Part shown: positions 1 to 14,000 of the stretch, piece after piece
Layout: each line of letters starts with the position of its first letter
Numbering within the stretch: position 1 is the first letter of the stretch
From: Eremophila alpestris peregrina
Lineage: Eukaryota; Chordata; Aves; Passeriformes; Alaudidae
Assembly (NCBI GenBank): GCA_009792885.1
Contig: WMCF01000007.1
Span: 7,033,267-7,097,266, forward strand
Direction of reading: 5' to 3'
Length of the DNA: 64,000 bases
Notes under the pieces: model-generated
The model's input: only the letters and a program-made list of their open reading frames with translations
Database searches by the model: none
Told to the model about the DNA's origin: nothing
Position numbers and translations under genes: made by a program

Positions 1-3000
1 CCTTTTAAAGAACACAAGCAATAATGGCACCTAGCACTAAGAAGACCATCTGGGACAATACAATTCTGTTATTCTTTCGTAAGCACTTAAAATTAATTGC
101 TATTGTTCTGGCATAATATGAGGATATGTCTGATATGCCCTTTTATAAAATAACCTAACAAGTGTCATGTTTAGTCACAGGAGCAAGGTCTTGGGGAAAT
201 ATCTGAAACAAGATCTGAGCCAAGAATGTCTTGCTGCTGATTTATAACTCTGTTGCTGAAGCTCTTTCTTGGCCTGTTAACAAATGTGGGTTTTTAATAC
301 AGGTTTTTCCTGTTGTCTCTAAAAAAATACTAATACAATAAAGAAAGATACTTTCTGTGACCAAAGTACACATGTACTGATTTCATACTTCAGTCTAAGA
401 CATCATGCATGTTAGATACCACATGGCATAAACTGCTTTCATTTCGAAACAGACTGATTTCTTCTGATTTTTTAAACTGGTAGTTAAAGGTATTATAATA
501 AGGTAATTGGATTGTTTTGGGAGGATTTTGGTTGGTTGGTTTTTTTGAAAGTGGGGAAAGGAAGCCAAGTCAGATTACACCATTGTCTGGAATTCAAGTT
601 AAGAAAGAAAGGTCCTTTAGAGAGAAGCAGTAGCACCCTAATATCCTAGGAAGTAGATAATGTAGAAGGCAGTGGTTTTATTTGTGCCACTGGCTGCATT
701 GCTGGGACTAGCTTACAGTTCCAACTCTTGTGTTTTCTAACACACAAAGAGAAGACACAGCAGATTGAGTTTAGGGGCTGGTATGCATAGTGGTTCCCTT
801 GTAATCTTTTCTTAACCCCCTAGGAAAGAGGTGATATTCATATTCCCATTGCACCAGGAATTCAAAGTTGCCAGGAGGGTAAGGGAAGTGTTTGCTCTCT
901 CTTTGGTGTCTACAGAGACAGTATTGCATAAGGCACCCAGTTAAAACCTGCAAGTTCATGACATCCTGTCACAATGGGACTCTTGATAGCCAGGGCATAC
1001 AGAACAGTCTCAGAGTAATGCAGAAGTTGAGAACACAATGCACTACAGCTTCCTGTTCCTAACACTGAAGGGGGTTAAATTTTTTTTTCCCATAATTAGA
1101 AATTTAACACTAAGAAGTCTACAGAAGGGGGATCAATGATTGCCCAAAATAATCTCTTCAGGGAAGAAGTGGTGGATTCCCTAACAGTGGACACTTAAGA
1201 CTCAGCATAACAGTGTGCTGGGCCTTGTCTAGATTGGGCTTTTGCCACAAAGGATCAGCTGATCCTTGAGATTCTTTTCAGCTCCATGTTTTATGGTTAA
1301 AAGATAACTTTTAATCATTCCCTGTTTCAGTAGTTGGCTTACCATTTTACTGCAAACTCGGTTTTTATTAGAGGCTCTCCTTCCAACAGCATTGGAAGAA
1401 GCAGAGACAACAGGAATGCTATTTACCAAATAATAAGTAAACACAGCTTCTGGTTGAAGAAAATGAAGCACTGATACTCTACGCCTTAGAATAATACCTG
1501 TAGTAGCACAGCAAGAAGCAAATTCAGGGGGATGTAACACTGACAAATTTAGAGCACACAGAAATCAACATCTCACTGATTAAACAAAGGCCAGTCTAGG
1601 TGTACATCTAATTTCTTTTTAAACTGAAGCGTGCAAGCAGAAGTGTGTTAATATGATTGTACTACCAGGGTCCATTTTTAATCTCAACTATGAATATTGA
1701 ATCTATGTAAACCAAATATAACAACACAATTTAAATTAGTGAAAAATGTCCATGTGAAATGAGCTCCCGGGCCATTTGATTCATAAAAGACCATAAAACC
1801 AAGTCAGATGTTGCAGTCTGTACTGTAAAGAGCCCATCACATATTTCTGAGTGCACACCTCAACCTGGTCGGGGATTGTTCAGATTTATGTGCAATGAAG
1901 TTGTGTAACAGCCATAATCAAATTACTTTGTAATTTAAAAATCATTTTACTTGCTTAATTAGTCTTGTCCCACTTCAGCCAAGGCAGTGTAGACTATTCA
2001 CAGTTATTAAGTAATGTCCCTTGTGCAAGACAATCCACATTTCCACACCTGAAATTGCTTTACAATTGCAAAAGGACAACTAAATTCCATGGGTGTCTGT
2101 CCAGAGCCTGAATGCCTAATGCTGCTATTGACTAAAATAAACAAAGCTATTTAAAACAAAACCCCCAACAACTGTCTTACTGTGTCTGCCTTAATATAAA
2201 AAAGTGATGAATGTGATTAATTGCTTATTGATTTAACTTCACCTGTCAAGTCTGAAAGTTTTCTCAAGTCAGACAAAATACTTAATTTGCTTTTGTTACA
2301 GATACACATATTCTACTTTTAATGTCAGTTTACTGCTTTCCCTCTGCTGCTGCTCTAGCCACAGTGATGGAAGCTAAGACCACTTCACTGAAGAAATGTT
2401 TGCAGCTACTTGCAATGTTGGGATTTCATTTAGCTGCCTTTTATTTTACATAGAAAGACACAATGACAATGGGTGTGTTTTTTCATATTAATTTGCTGCA
2501 CACATAGCTGAGATACCTCACAAACACCAAGGGGGTGGTCTGATTACTTTTTCTTAGGTTTGTTTTTTTCCCAGGTCAAGTAACCAGCCATATATATTCT
2601 TCACTTCAAGTTTACATAAGAGATATGTGTAGCTTTCCTAATTCTGTTGTGAAAAACAATAAAATTGTTCCAAAAAAAGTCAATATTTGAGCAACGAGAA
2701 AAACGTACATACTTTTTGCATAGCCTAGTTCTAGAAAAACCAGCCTCAGTTTTAGCTTCTAGCAGATTTACTGTTTATGTAAATTAAAAAAGGTAATCCA
2801 GTTTACTGTAAACTAGATTAAAGTGCTACAGAAGAGACCAAGCTGTCTGGGTGCTGGCATTTAAATGGAAAAAAACCAAAAAAGTCAGTTTGCCAAGAAA
2901 ATATTTTACCTTTACAGTTTCAGGAACCCATGCAGTGAAGCCCCATACCATTTCAGAGGAAGAAAGAATGTCATCTCCCATGTTAAAAAGCAAAATATTG

Positions 3001-6000
3001 GCAGTTAATGAGGATAGGAGAAGGCAAGAATTTGAGTCTTACCAAAATCAAACAGTAGTTCTGGGACTCACATGCAAGTGAGTTTGCTTTTGAGTCAATT
3101 ATAAGTCAAGGCTTTGTTTAGAAGCAAAACCCCAGAGCAGGGCCCACAGATGACCAGGCAAATATCTGCAAGGAAAGCAGCAACAGAAAGTAGAAGATTT
3201 TCACTGGAATGAGTAGGAATGATGGAGAGTGGATGAACAAGAAGCTGGTGAGAGCTTCAGGCAGGCTCTACAACTAAGTACTCCTCCCTCCCATCATAAA
3301 CCTGTGTCCCACTTTCACACAGACAGCTCTTGGGGCTACAGGTGCAAGGAGAAAGAAATGCAAAGAAAAAGCTTGGATTTCACCTCAGTGGCTGGCAACA
3401 GCAGCTTATGGCAAGATCCTGCCTATGGCATGGATCATCAGATGAACTCTTCTGCTTTTGGAGGACCAGAACTGTTGGTGAGAAGGGCACACCCAAGCTC
3501 TCTGAGCAGTAAAACCTCTCATCCTTTGGACCAGAAGAACAAGATGAGCCAGGAGTAATGCTCAATCAAAGAAGTGGCACAAGCCACAGTTTGCCTTAGG
3601 AAGAAAACTGCAGACATTTATGCATTCTGTAAGAAGCTGCCTTTGACAGTTAAGAGAGTCTGGGAACTGAAGACAGCAGTTGGCCAAAGGCTGGGATCCA
3701 GAACCAAGCAGACCACGCAGTTGTTCCTTCGAGCTCTGCCCACCTGTTTTCAAGACCATTGTAACTTGGCAGAATCAAAGATTTTAAAGGTCCTTTGTAA
3801 CAATGTCTGCTCCCACACAGTTACTTAAGGGAGAGTACAATAATTAAAAAGGAGCTAGTCTGTTTACATACCAAGAAGGACTATATTCAGGACATTTTCT
3901 GATTTACCGTGAATCAGCTCTGAATTACATTAACTGTAGATGGGACAATCTCAGTCTAATTTGTTTTGCAAAGTTTGTTCTCCTAGCTCAAGGGTTACAC
4001 ATAAGCAATAGAAGGATCCCAGTAGTGAGACTGCCTCTGATGGAGATTCTGCATTTAAGGTAAATTAAATTTTAAATTTAACATTTGCTTAATGTTTTGT
4101 ACTATTAGTCTTGTCTTTTAAACTTGCTAAGTTTTCTCTATTTGGCAGATACACAGTGTAGGAAAAAAAAATCCCTAGGCTTTTTTCCTCTTTATATTTC
4201 AGTGAAAATGGGTCATCTCAGTTAGAAATTTTTTTGGTCTGCAGTAAAAAAGGTTAGATCACAAGCACTGAGTTGTAGCAAAGTGCTGCATTGCCATCTT
4301 GTTTTAAAGCGGAACTTTAATTCAGGTGCCTGGAGGTGTTTGGATTAGACAGAGCCTTTTCTCAGGCTACACCCACTGTCTGAATTGCACCAGTACTTAA
4401 ACCTTTGAGTAGTTACATACAATTTGCATCAGCTTAGTTTCCAAAATGCTTAATTTACATTCCTGCAAGAAGTGTACATGCACCATCACCTGAGAGGTGG
4501 AAACAGTTGTCTTAAGACAGCCATATCCAGCTCCATGAACCTTCATGCCTTCTGTGTGAACCAGGTGGGAAAAAGAAGTGACTAGATGGCAAGGAGAAAA
4601 CAAAGACAGAGGGGAAAAAAAGTGAAAGGAGCAGGAGCCAGTGACAGGAAATGTCAGAGGAAAGAGAAGTAAAACAGCACAAGAAGACAGACAATAGTGC
4701 CAGGCTATGAAGATCTAGCAACTGCAGTATGCTCCTCTACTGACCCTTCCTTTGCTGTCAGCTGAATCCCCAACCAAAATGTGCCTCCTCATCTTCAGCA
4801 ACTGCTATTACCATATATTTTCAAATTATGCTGAGAGACACTAGATCTAAACTGATTCTTTAAGAAAATAATATTGAAATTAAAAATGCACATTATCTCA
4901 AGCAATTGTTCTTTAGATTTAAAATCAAGATAAATTGCATTAGAAGTATACTAAGGCTGTGAAGTGGCCAGAAGAACAGAAGCCATTCACTCCCCTTTCT
5001 TTTTGAATCAGATACAGATCAGATCTTTGTATTCCCTTTACAGAGATCCTTGTTTCACTCACTGCACAGGATGGGCTGCGTTCCTGTGAAGACTGAGAAC
5101 AGCATAACAAAAGAGAAACCTGTTCCAGGTTTCAAGACATCTCTCTTGCAAGAGAAGGGGTGATGTTACAGACCAGACACATCTCAGTACCTGCTGGGCC
5201 CACTAAACTCTCTCCCAGTTCTGCAAGGTGCTGCACAAGCAGTAGGTTGTGGTGTCTAGCTGGTACCCAGTCTGTGAAACCAGGGCTTGTATTTTGGAAG
5301 TACTGATCACAAAGGCAATTAAGACACTGGGAGCTATGTTGCAATCATATAAAGTACTGTAAAGTGAATCCTAATTTTTTTACATCTCAGTTCAGGCTCT
5401 GAAAACTATCCAGCAGCCTTGATTTCAAACTCTGTACGTCAGAGCTCCATATGTAACACAGGCACAATATTCCCTTACTTTTCTCATTATCAGGAAGATA
5501 AACTAATGCTAAAAGTCTGAAGCTGTCAAAGAAAGCTGATTTAGTTTGAGCCCAGAAAGCCATCATCTTCAAGGATTGTGGAAGAAAGAGCACCATAGAG
5601 AAACTGATAAAAAAATTAATCACTTCAATGCAAGGTTTGGATGGTTCACAAAATAAGCAGGGCTCAGAGCCACACACTGCATGCTGAACATAGACACCTT
5701 CATGTTGGCTGAGGCATTGACTTGGTGAAAGGGCCAGCACAGGGAAAATGAGGAGAGATGTGAATGTGTCATTAAGAGCCCTGTGAGCACAGGGCAGCAG
5801 GTTACATACAGGTACTTACTATGATTCTGATGTCCTCTTATTTTATAATGCTTGAGTGTCTGAGCTAGACAGGTTGAGATTTTTTTAAACTGAGGGCTGG
5901 TATTAATTGATGAGGAGAATGAAAGATACAGCAGATTGTGCCTTCCATGTGTCTGTGCAAGAAAGAGAGACAATAAAGAAGCTTGACACAGATCCCATTT

Positions 6001-6187
6001 ACTGAAGGGGTGCACCACAACCTCCCACCATGCCATCTGCAGCAGCCTCTGCTCTGCCAATGGGCCAAGCATACCACATTTGCTTTCTGAAGATCTTCCC
6101 TATACCTTTATTCCCCAAAGCAGCAACCCATTAATACTCTCCTCCAACCTCTGATCACATTTATTTCTTCCTCTTGAGACTGCTCAG

Positions 6188-6217
6188 TTGATTATGTGCC
6201 TCTTGATTATGTGCCTC
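6188..6217. repeat. Perfect 15-bp tandem duplication
   Basis: The 15-mer TTGATTATGTGCCTC occurs twice head to tail with no mismatch. It is a small local duplication, probably replication slippage, with no sign of function. Confidence 0.85.
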
Positions 6218-7245
6218 CTTTCTATCAAGTAGCCTGCAAGTGCAGTGCATGCCCATACCATTCCAGATAAACATCCCAGCCACGCAAATGGGTTTGAATG
6301 GAAGCCAAGTGACTTTGCCTATCCCAGTCTGAAGCTCCCACTTTCAATAATGTCTGTGTTACACAACATCACAACAACTTACCAGCACAAATCCTGCTTC
6401 CCACGGCCCTTGGTGCCAGGGCTACCTGCAGTCTGAAATGCCTCCTCAGACCACACTTGATTTTTTTCCCTTTTTTTTTTTTTTGGCTTGGCTCTGAGTG
6501 TGCAGAGCTGAGCCAGCACCTCTGTCTGCTGCATGGGGGTTAGCTGTCCTTGCCAAAGGAGTTATCAGCCACTGCATGACAGGTGACAGCCATTTCCTGT
6601 TTCTGAAAGCAGTGCTACCAGCCACACCATCCCTCTCCTTAATTTAGAAAGCTGCTTTGTTGTCATCTAGTTCTACACATCCACATGCAGGCTGAGGGCT
6701 GTAACAGGAATAACAGCACTGAGGTTACACTACACTTTCCCTGTTCAAACCAATGGGCAAGGAAACCCACAGGAATTGTTCATTGTAAATGTTTCCCACA
6801 GACTAAACCCAACAGGTAGCAGCAAGCAGTCCTGCTCCCCTGCATTTTCTAGTGCAACATGACAACAAAGGAGCATGCTCAAAAGAACCACTATATGGAA
6901 TGAGGTATCTCTTAAATTTTACCCTGTGGACATTCTGCATTTGCAGTTGAAGATTCATGCCAAATATACTTCTTAGCTTTGAGTATCTGCCAAGTGGATT
7001 CTTATTAATGGGAAAAAAAAAACCAATAAAAAGTTTTTCTCAGCATAAGGGATGAAACCAATCTCTGCTACTATAAATTACAAGCAAGACCAGAGCTAAT
7101 CTCAGGGATTGTTTATACAGCCACCTCTTCCTGCAGTTTCTAAAAAGCAGTCTCAGACCTTTGAAGTTTTTGAATCTAAATTCCAGCTTACAACTGTTAA
7201 AATATGCGGGGGGTTTTTTCTGGTATCCACCAATTCTCAAGAGTT

Positions 7246-7318
7246 ACATTACAGATGCCAGTCCCACAATCTGTCACCTTCTGTAGTGACATTACAGATG
7301 CCAGTCCCACAATCTGTC
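7246..7318. repeat. Tandem duplication with 43-bp period
   Basis: A 30-base unit starting ACATTACAGATGCCAGTCCC is present at 7246-7275 and again, identically, at 7289-7318. A weaker third echo (GAGATGCCAGTCACATCAC) lies near 7435. The perfect identity implies a recent duplication or a polymorphic minisatellite seed. Confidence 0.8.
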
Positions 7319-10300
7319 CTATGCAAACAAACACCCACACCTTGAGTCCTCAGTGGACCCACGTGCCTCCTAAGTCAGAGAGTCAGAACTGCAGCACTAA
7401 CAAAAGCACAGTACATGCTGCAACACGTACAGTGGAGATGCCAGTCACATCACTACAAAACACTGCCTCCACTGTGCATATATAAAAAAAAAATTCTGAA
7501 AGAGGCACAGATTTGAGATGAAATGTGATGATTGCAATCCTAATACAATCCAGTAGTTTAACCCTGTACTGTACAATGTCTGGCAACCTTATTTCCCTTA
7601 TTTCAACATTGTTTTTAAACAGAGATGTGTAATCCATGAAATAGTATCCATATATCATCTTCTAGAAAAGTGCAGTGAAAAATTGCTCTTTCTTTCCTTT
7701 TGAAGACATAAACGACCTTAAAGGATTATTAAGTAAAAATATGGGAACCTAGTAAACATTCCAGTTTGTGGCTTAAGATATTAAAATATCCAGTTTGATT
7801 TGGTTCTGATAGCTTCTAAACAAATTATGTAAATTAGCTATCCTAAATACTTGGTTCACAACAACAACAAAAGGAGTTAATGATGATGTTACTTTTAGTC
7901 TTCTAAAGTTATGCTAATGAAAACACTAATCAAAGATTGCAGTCACATTTTCAGTCCTTGCCTGTTGTAGGTGGATTTCATTGAGCAATAAGATTTATAG
8001 CTTCATCATGACACAACATATATAAGGCTGAACTCATTCAGTTGCTAATGAAATGTGATTTGGGGACTCTTGCACCAGCTGGGTGATGATTAGGGCTTAT
8101 CACAGATAGGTCTAGGAAAAGGCTGGGAAATACTTAAGCTTGTTTTGCAGTTGCTTTGAGCTCTTGGGAAAGGAGAAATTTCTCTACAACCTCTGCCTGA
8201 AGTTTTCTGCCCATACAAGAGAGGTAATAATAAGGTTTTTAACTGATTTGCAAGTGATAGGGTTATATGAAGTCTGACAAAATCCTACCAAGTCTTTATG
8301 GTTTAGTGCCTTTTAAATTGTAAGATGGGTACTTTGTCTTCTCAGTCAGCTCAAAAAAGAAATGTTAATTAAGCAACTGGCCTCAGAGAAACCTTGCAAA
8401 ACTTGCTCTATATGATGCCTCTTGATTTGAAATTCTACTTTTAATAGTTGCCTGCTGGCACAAGCAACTCTGCATAGGTTTCCCACAGCAAAAAGGGAAT
8501 CCTAAAAATAGTTTCTGCTTATGGGAATGCTGCCATATAAACTATAAAGCAGAAGGGCCACTCAAGCATCTAAGGTACCGAATAATTTCTAAAATAATCA
8601 ATGTAATAAGAAGGTAGCTCCTACCCTCATAAAAATAAATACTTTAAAAGCAGAGAAAGGTCAAAGTTAAACTCTGACTTCTAGAATATCTTGTACACAC
8701 ATGCTATCAGCTGGGGGAAAAAAGGTGGGGAGAAAAATCTACATGAGTAGTAGATTCTACCTGTCTCCCTAACAGAGACTGTAGCTCAGCTGCAGAGCAG
8801 GTTTTTGTTTAAAGTCCTTCTCACTGCAGAAGTGTTAAAACACTTTCTACTTCTTTCCTTGGCAAGGGTGGTCTCCAGCTCCTCTCAAAAGAGAACTGCC
8901 TGTCAACTGAAAACTACACAATAAGTTTTAAAAATCAGTAGTTTCCATGAACTGTGAGATTTCAAATTGGGTGATTAAATGACTTAGAGGTTTTTCAGAG
9001 TGGATTGGAGACATAAAACATCAAATATAGCAGAGCACGGTAGAAAAAACTTCCCCTGTTTTTATTTAAGTGATTTTATTATAAAAATACATCAAATTTT
9101 GATTCTTTTGTAGGCTAAATTAAGATTTCTTGAGGTTTTTTTTTTCTCATGAATATCTCTTATTCAGGTCAAATTCAGTCATTTCTGTAAAAGAAAGCCA
9201 TTTCCTTTTCTATTGAACCAAAGGCTTGCATATTTAAAATTCCTCAGGACAGTGAGTTCTATGAATTTGCTTTTGAAAAAAGCTGCTCACTTGTATCCCA
9301 GAATATGCACATGATATTTAAAATATGTGTTTAGGTATGGCAGGGGGAAGGTTAGGCTCTGTTGTAAGAGTGTGGTGGGCTTTTCTGGAGCTTGTGGGGT
9401 TTCTGTGTGTTTGGTTGTTTGGTTTTTTTCTTTCCATGACTATTTTACATGGTTGTAAGACTGCACCTGACAAGCTTTCAACATCAAAGTGAAACACTTC
9501 AGAGTAGTGCTTGCTTTAGAGATGCAAGTACACAGTGCCAGTCTGAGATAAGGAGTCATGCAGAGAATTGATTGGTCAGCAAACCTCCCACTTACAGGTC
9601 CTACTTCTTCCCTAATGATATTACCTAGTTATCACACTCCCTTTGAAATAATTTCATTCTGTATTTGGCTTAGGGTAAGAAAAAAGAGTCATGAGAGCTG
9701 TACCTAATGCAAGTCCTTTAAGTGTCAGTATTCTACTGCCATATCAGCCAAGAACTAGATGAAAAAACAGCATGTTTCTTTTGTTTTGCCACAATGCAAC
9801 TGGACGTCACACAACACTAACCCACACAGAGGCACCCTGGCCCTTCTGGAGATGTATCCCAGCCCAATGCAGTGAGCAGTAACGCTTCCAGTACAGATGC
9901 TGGGGCTGCCCTTGGTGCACCTCAGTGGGGCTGGCTTACAGAATTCCATGGTGGCCAGAAGTCTTACTTCTAGAGGAGAAAAGCACTAAGGGATAAAATA
10001 TGCTGTCCCAAATAAGCTTTGCTGAGTGAGGGCCAGATAACTTGGAACATCCTGTCCCCCAGCTTTGTAAAACCTTTGTCTGATCACAGCAGCCACCAGA
10101 AATATCATGAAGAGCATGTGAACAGGTGCTCAAATGCCTCTTGTGGGTCTGCCACTAAGGCAGATACAGTTTCAACTAAGATTTCTTGTCCTGAGTTTTA
10201 TTTTTGAAAGCTTTACTTTTACTTCTTTCTGGTTTTACCTGGCTGGCTGTGAATGCAAACAGGCAGAACTAGACATGCTAGTGCTGTCTTCTGGGAGGAC

Positions 10301-10617
10301 TACAAACTTTCTGTAACACATTTTTCTAGATATCTTCTGTGGATTTTTACACAAGAGGATATTAATATTTTAGGGGTAGCCACCATTTAGATGATTTCTG
10401 ATACCTTTTTAATACCTTCCACATCTCCAATGCAGACTAAGGATTTTACATTCCTCTATTCAGTGAAGATTCTTGCAGAAGCACAGCACAGCAAATGCTA
10501 TGTTTTCACACCTGCCTGTGAGGGCCAAGAAGGGTTTGCTGCTGCTCACCTCCCTTCTCCTTGTTGTACAGCACTTCTCCATACAGCACTTGTCCTCTGA
10601 CAGAGGCTCAGCTCCTG

Positions 10618-11065
10618 ATGGAGCACCAGGACGTTCCTAGCGAGGTGCCAGCAGCCCTGAAGCGCCTGGCCAAGTACATCGTGCGTGGTTTCTATGGCGT
10701 GGAGTGCTCCCTGGCCCTGGATGTGCTGATCCGCTACCCCTGTGTGAGAGAGGAGGACTTGTTACAGCTGCTCAAGTACGAGCGCAAGCAGCTGCGCGCT
10801 GCCCTCAACACGCTCAAGGCAGACAAGCTGCTGAAGCTGCAGGTGCGAGTGGAAACGGGGCCCAACGGGAAGAGCACGAGGCACAATTACTACTACATCA
10901 ATTACAAGGTGCTGGTGGATGTGGTGAAGTACAAACTGGACCATGTACGCAGGAAAATAGAAGCGGATGAGCGGGATTCAACCAGCAGGTCCTCCTTTAA
11001 ATGTCCATCTTGCTCTAGCACGTACACAGACCTTGAAGTCAATCAGCTCTTTGATGTGTTTACAG
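10618..11065 (+). CDS. GTF2E1: GTF2E1-like coding exon 1 (residues 1-149)
   Basis: Encodes the winged-helix domain (about 1-110), a basic helix (YKLDHVRRKIEADERDSTSR) and the first half of the zinc ribbon, CPSC at 129-132. A good acceptor (TTCTCCTTGTTGTACAG, ending 10571) or a weaker one (CTCTGACAG, ending 10603) sits upstream, so the exon carries 15-47 bases of 5' UTR. The donor is ACAG|GTGTGT and the exon ends in phase 1. It is much more GC-rich than its surroundings, especially at third codon positions. Confidence 0.93.
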
Positions 11066-14000
11066 GTGTGTTACTTATATTGCTTATTTGCTGTTATCTT
11101 AAAGAATAACCCTGATAGCACAGAACTATTTCCTAAGTGAAGTTTGCAATTAAAGCATGTTTGTTAGAATACGCTTCTTGTTTGCTGAGGGATGAGGGTC
11201 TGGAATAGGGGATGCTGGGAGGTGAGGGTAAGAGAAGTGCTGCCTCTGTAGAACAGGCCAAACAAAAGAAAGATTAATCCTGAATGTATGAGCTGGGGTG
11301 AGAATCAGATTCCAGGCCTCAGCTTTGCTTTGAACCTGGTTGAGTAATCTAAACTCATCCAAGTCTTGTGAGTCTTACTTCCTCATATGGAAATATGAAC
11401 ACAGTACTGTCTTTACTCTGTTTCGAATCTCTTGGTTAACCCATCTGTATGGTCAGTCCTTCTGAGAGAAGAGTTGTACAAGATAGGTAAAACTGTTTGC
11501 AGTCACCTACTGTAATAAGCATCTTGCAGCTCAGTGGCACCAGAGCAGAGCTGTTCTGTCACTCCTGGGCTGAGAAGTTCAGGCTCCTCATAGGTTAACA
11601 CAACACCTCCACAGCAGAAGTGGTCTCAGAGCTTGTGGATTTTTCTTCTCTAAAATCAGAATAACTAAATAGAGTATTATTTCAAAATGAATAAAAATGG
11701 CATCATAGTGCAATACATTACTCAGAGCACAGCTACTGTGCTGACATCTGGGTCATGGGATCTGCAAAGGATGCCAGAACCAGGCAGAATGAGCTTTATA
11801 TATGACTAATCTGAAATGCCGGTGGTGAAATTTGTGTTGTCAGTTAGCAAAATCATCCCTTCTAAATGGAGGGACTCTGTCAAGTTATTGAAATGCAAAC
11901 ATTGAGGCCAGTGATATATTTTCACAGAATAAGCTTGAAGTTTTGATTGTTTTCCTGAAGACATAAATATAGGGATTTGGCATACGCCTTGACTCTCACT
12001 CTGGAACAGCTAAAACTAGATGCTACTTATGCTTGAAAAAGGTTTTTTTTTCTTACATTAAGAATTGAGAAGGTGAGACTGGTAAAGAGAAAAATAAACT
12101 GATAGTACATATCTATCCAGCTAAATTTCTCTCCTGAGACATTTCTCACTTGCATAACAAATGTATAATACCAGTCTGTCTCAAGTTTGCCTGTAGAACT
12201 GAGTTCCCCTAGTTAATGTGAACAAATGGATAAAGCCAGAATGCCTGAGTATATGTCCAGGCTGCAGACTGCTTAACAAGGTACTGCTGATCTTTTTGCA
12301 TTCTATGAACATGAGAATTCCCACCTTGGAAAATGTTGCAGAGACTTTCCGCTGCACTTACTGCAACACTGAAGTGGAGGAGGACGGCTCCGCGTTCCCG
12401 AAGCACGATGCTCGGACCTTGCTGGCCAAGTTCAACGAGCAGATCGAGCCTCTCTTCGTGCTGCTGCGTGAGACTGAGGATATTGTGCTGCCCTATGACT
12501 TGCTGGAGCCCCAGCCAACAGAAATACCAGAATTATCAGAAAGGTATGACTGTCACCCTAGAACTTCTGATCAATGCAAATCCCCCCAACAACTCCACAG
12601 TTTTAAAATCTTTGAAATACTGAACTTGCAGCCTATGTACTCCATTCTGCTTTGTTCAGTACACTCTGCTGTTTAATGAAGAAGTCTGTAATCTCCAAAG
12701 TATCCTAAATTATTTCTATACCTTTTTAGTTTTGTGATACATTTTTAAAAGTAATTTATTTCCCAGATTACTCCTTCAGTTAATACTTATAGCCCTTCCT
12801 ATAAGAAAGTAATGTTTCTCTATCAGTGTGCTTCATCCAGAGATGCACTACTGAAGAGACCTTGCAAAAATCAATGGTTCAGAACCACTTGCCTCTGAGA
12901 GAGATAAAAGGGAATGTAAATTATTAGAGCACTTGTTAAAGCTAGTTTGCTGACAAAACATGTTTCTGGGGTTGGTTTGTTTGTTTTGTGATTGTTGTTC
13001 AGGGTTTTTTTAATGGGAACTGTGGGGGGTTCTTGCCTGAATTCTACCTCTTTCAATTGTGACACCTCATTCAGCTGTGATCCAAAGGTGGGCTCAAGTG
13101 TGCTGGAATCCTGCAGCTGCCCTGAAAAGTGGGCACACAGAAGTTCTGCTGTTGGCCTCACATACACCCAGAACGTAACTATTGATGTCCAAGACTCAAA
13201 GCACAAGAAGAAAAGAAGAGAAAAAGCAACTGAAAAGCAACCTATCTGGTTGTCACAGAGCACTGTGGAAGGAACAGCAACACCTACCAACAATAGTATT
13301 GGTAAGTTTAGTGAATTCACAAATTAATTCAGCAGCCTTAGTGCAGTTAAATACGGATTCCCCATTGAAAATGTAGTGAGCTTGGTTTAGAAGCTAATGT
13401 TTCAATACTGCATCAGTGGTTATCAGACCTTAGTTTCCAAAATCTAGTTTTAAGACTGACTGAGGTTATATTCCTAAAGCCAGAGGTCAGGTGGGTCCTG
13501 AAACTTCTGGCTTTAGCCATGCAGTAATTTCAGTGGTAATCTTTACAGTGGAAAGCTCTCAGAAATGTCTGTACTTTCAAGAGAACTCTAATGTGGGTAA
13601 AAAAAAGCCAAAGTAGAAAAAAATCATCTATGCAGGATGTCTGTGGTAACTGTAAATGATTGATCCCTCTAACACTTAGTATTGTATATTAGGAGTAAAT
13701 GCTTCTGAAGAAACTGAAGAAAATGTTAAAGAAACTGTCACTGATAATGAAATCATCAAGACACTTCTGATCTATGAATCCAAGTCATCATCTAGCACAG
13801 ATCAGGCTCCTATTGTCAAAAGCAAACTCCATGGATCACAGAGTGGTGAGTTAGAAGATGATGCCAAGCGCTCCAGAGGAGCAGGAATTAAAGTAGCAGG
13901 CAGCAACTTTGAACATGAGGAGGAACAAGAAACTCTGGGTCCTATTTTAATGGTAGCTGGCCAGCCCTGTTCATATGGTGAAGTTAGTGAAAACCCAGAG

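Larger units (their letters stand above)
1..10571. other. Left-hand non-coding region, no gene recognised
   Basis: About 10.5 kb of AT-rich DNA. Open frames on both strands reach only about 60-150 codons; none resembles a known protein and none sits between convincing splice sites. A 5' untranslated exon and promoter of the GTF2E1-like gene may lie here or beyond the left edge, because the first coding exon begins straight after a splice acceptor, but no CpG island marks it. Local tandem duplications near 6.2 and 7.3 kb are listed separately. Stretches around 1.65-2.2 kb and 7.85-8.1 kb have the even, repeat-free look of conserved non-coding DNA, which cannot be shown without alignment. Confidence 0.5.

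Noticed and set aside
3229..3828. Two + strand frames of 109 and 84 codons in a slightly GC-richer patch
   Set aside because: Compositionally plain, no homology recognised, no promoter or splice context.
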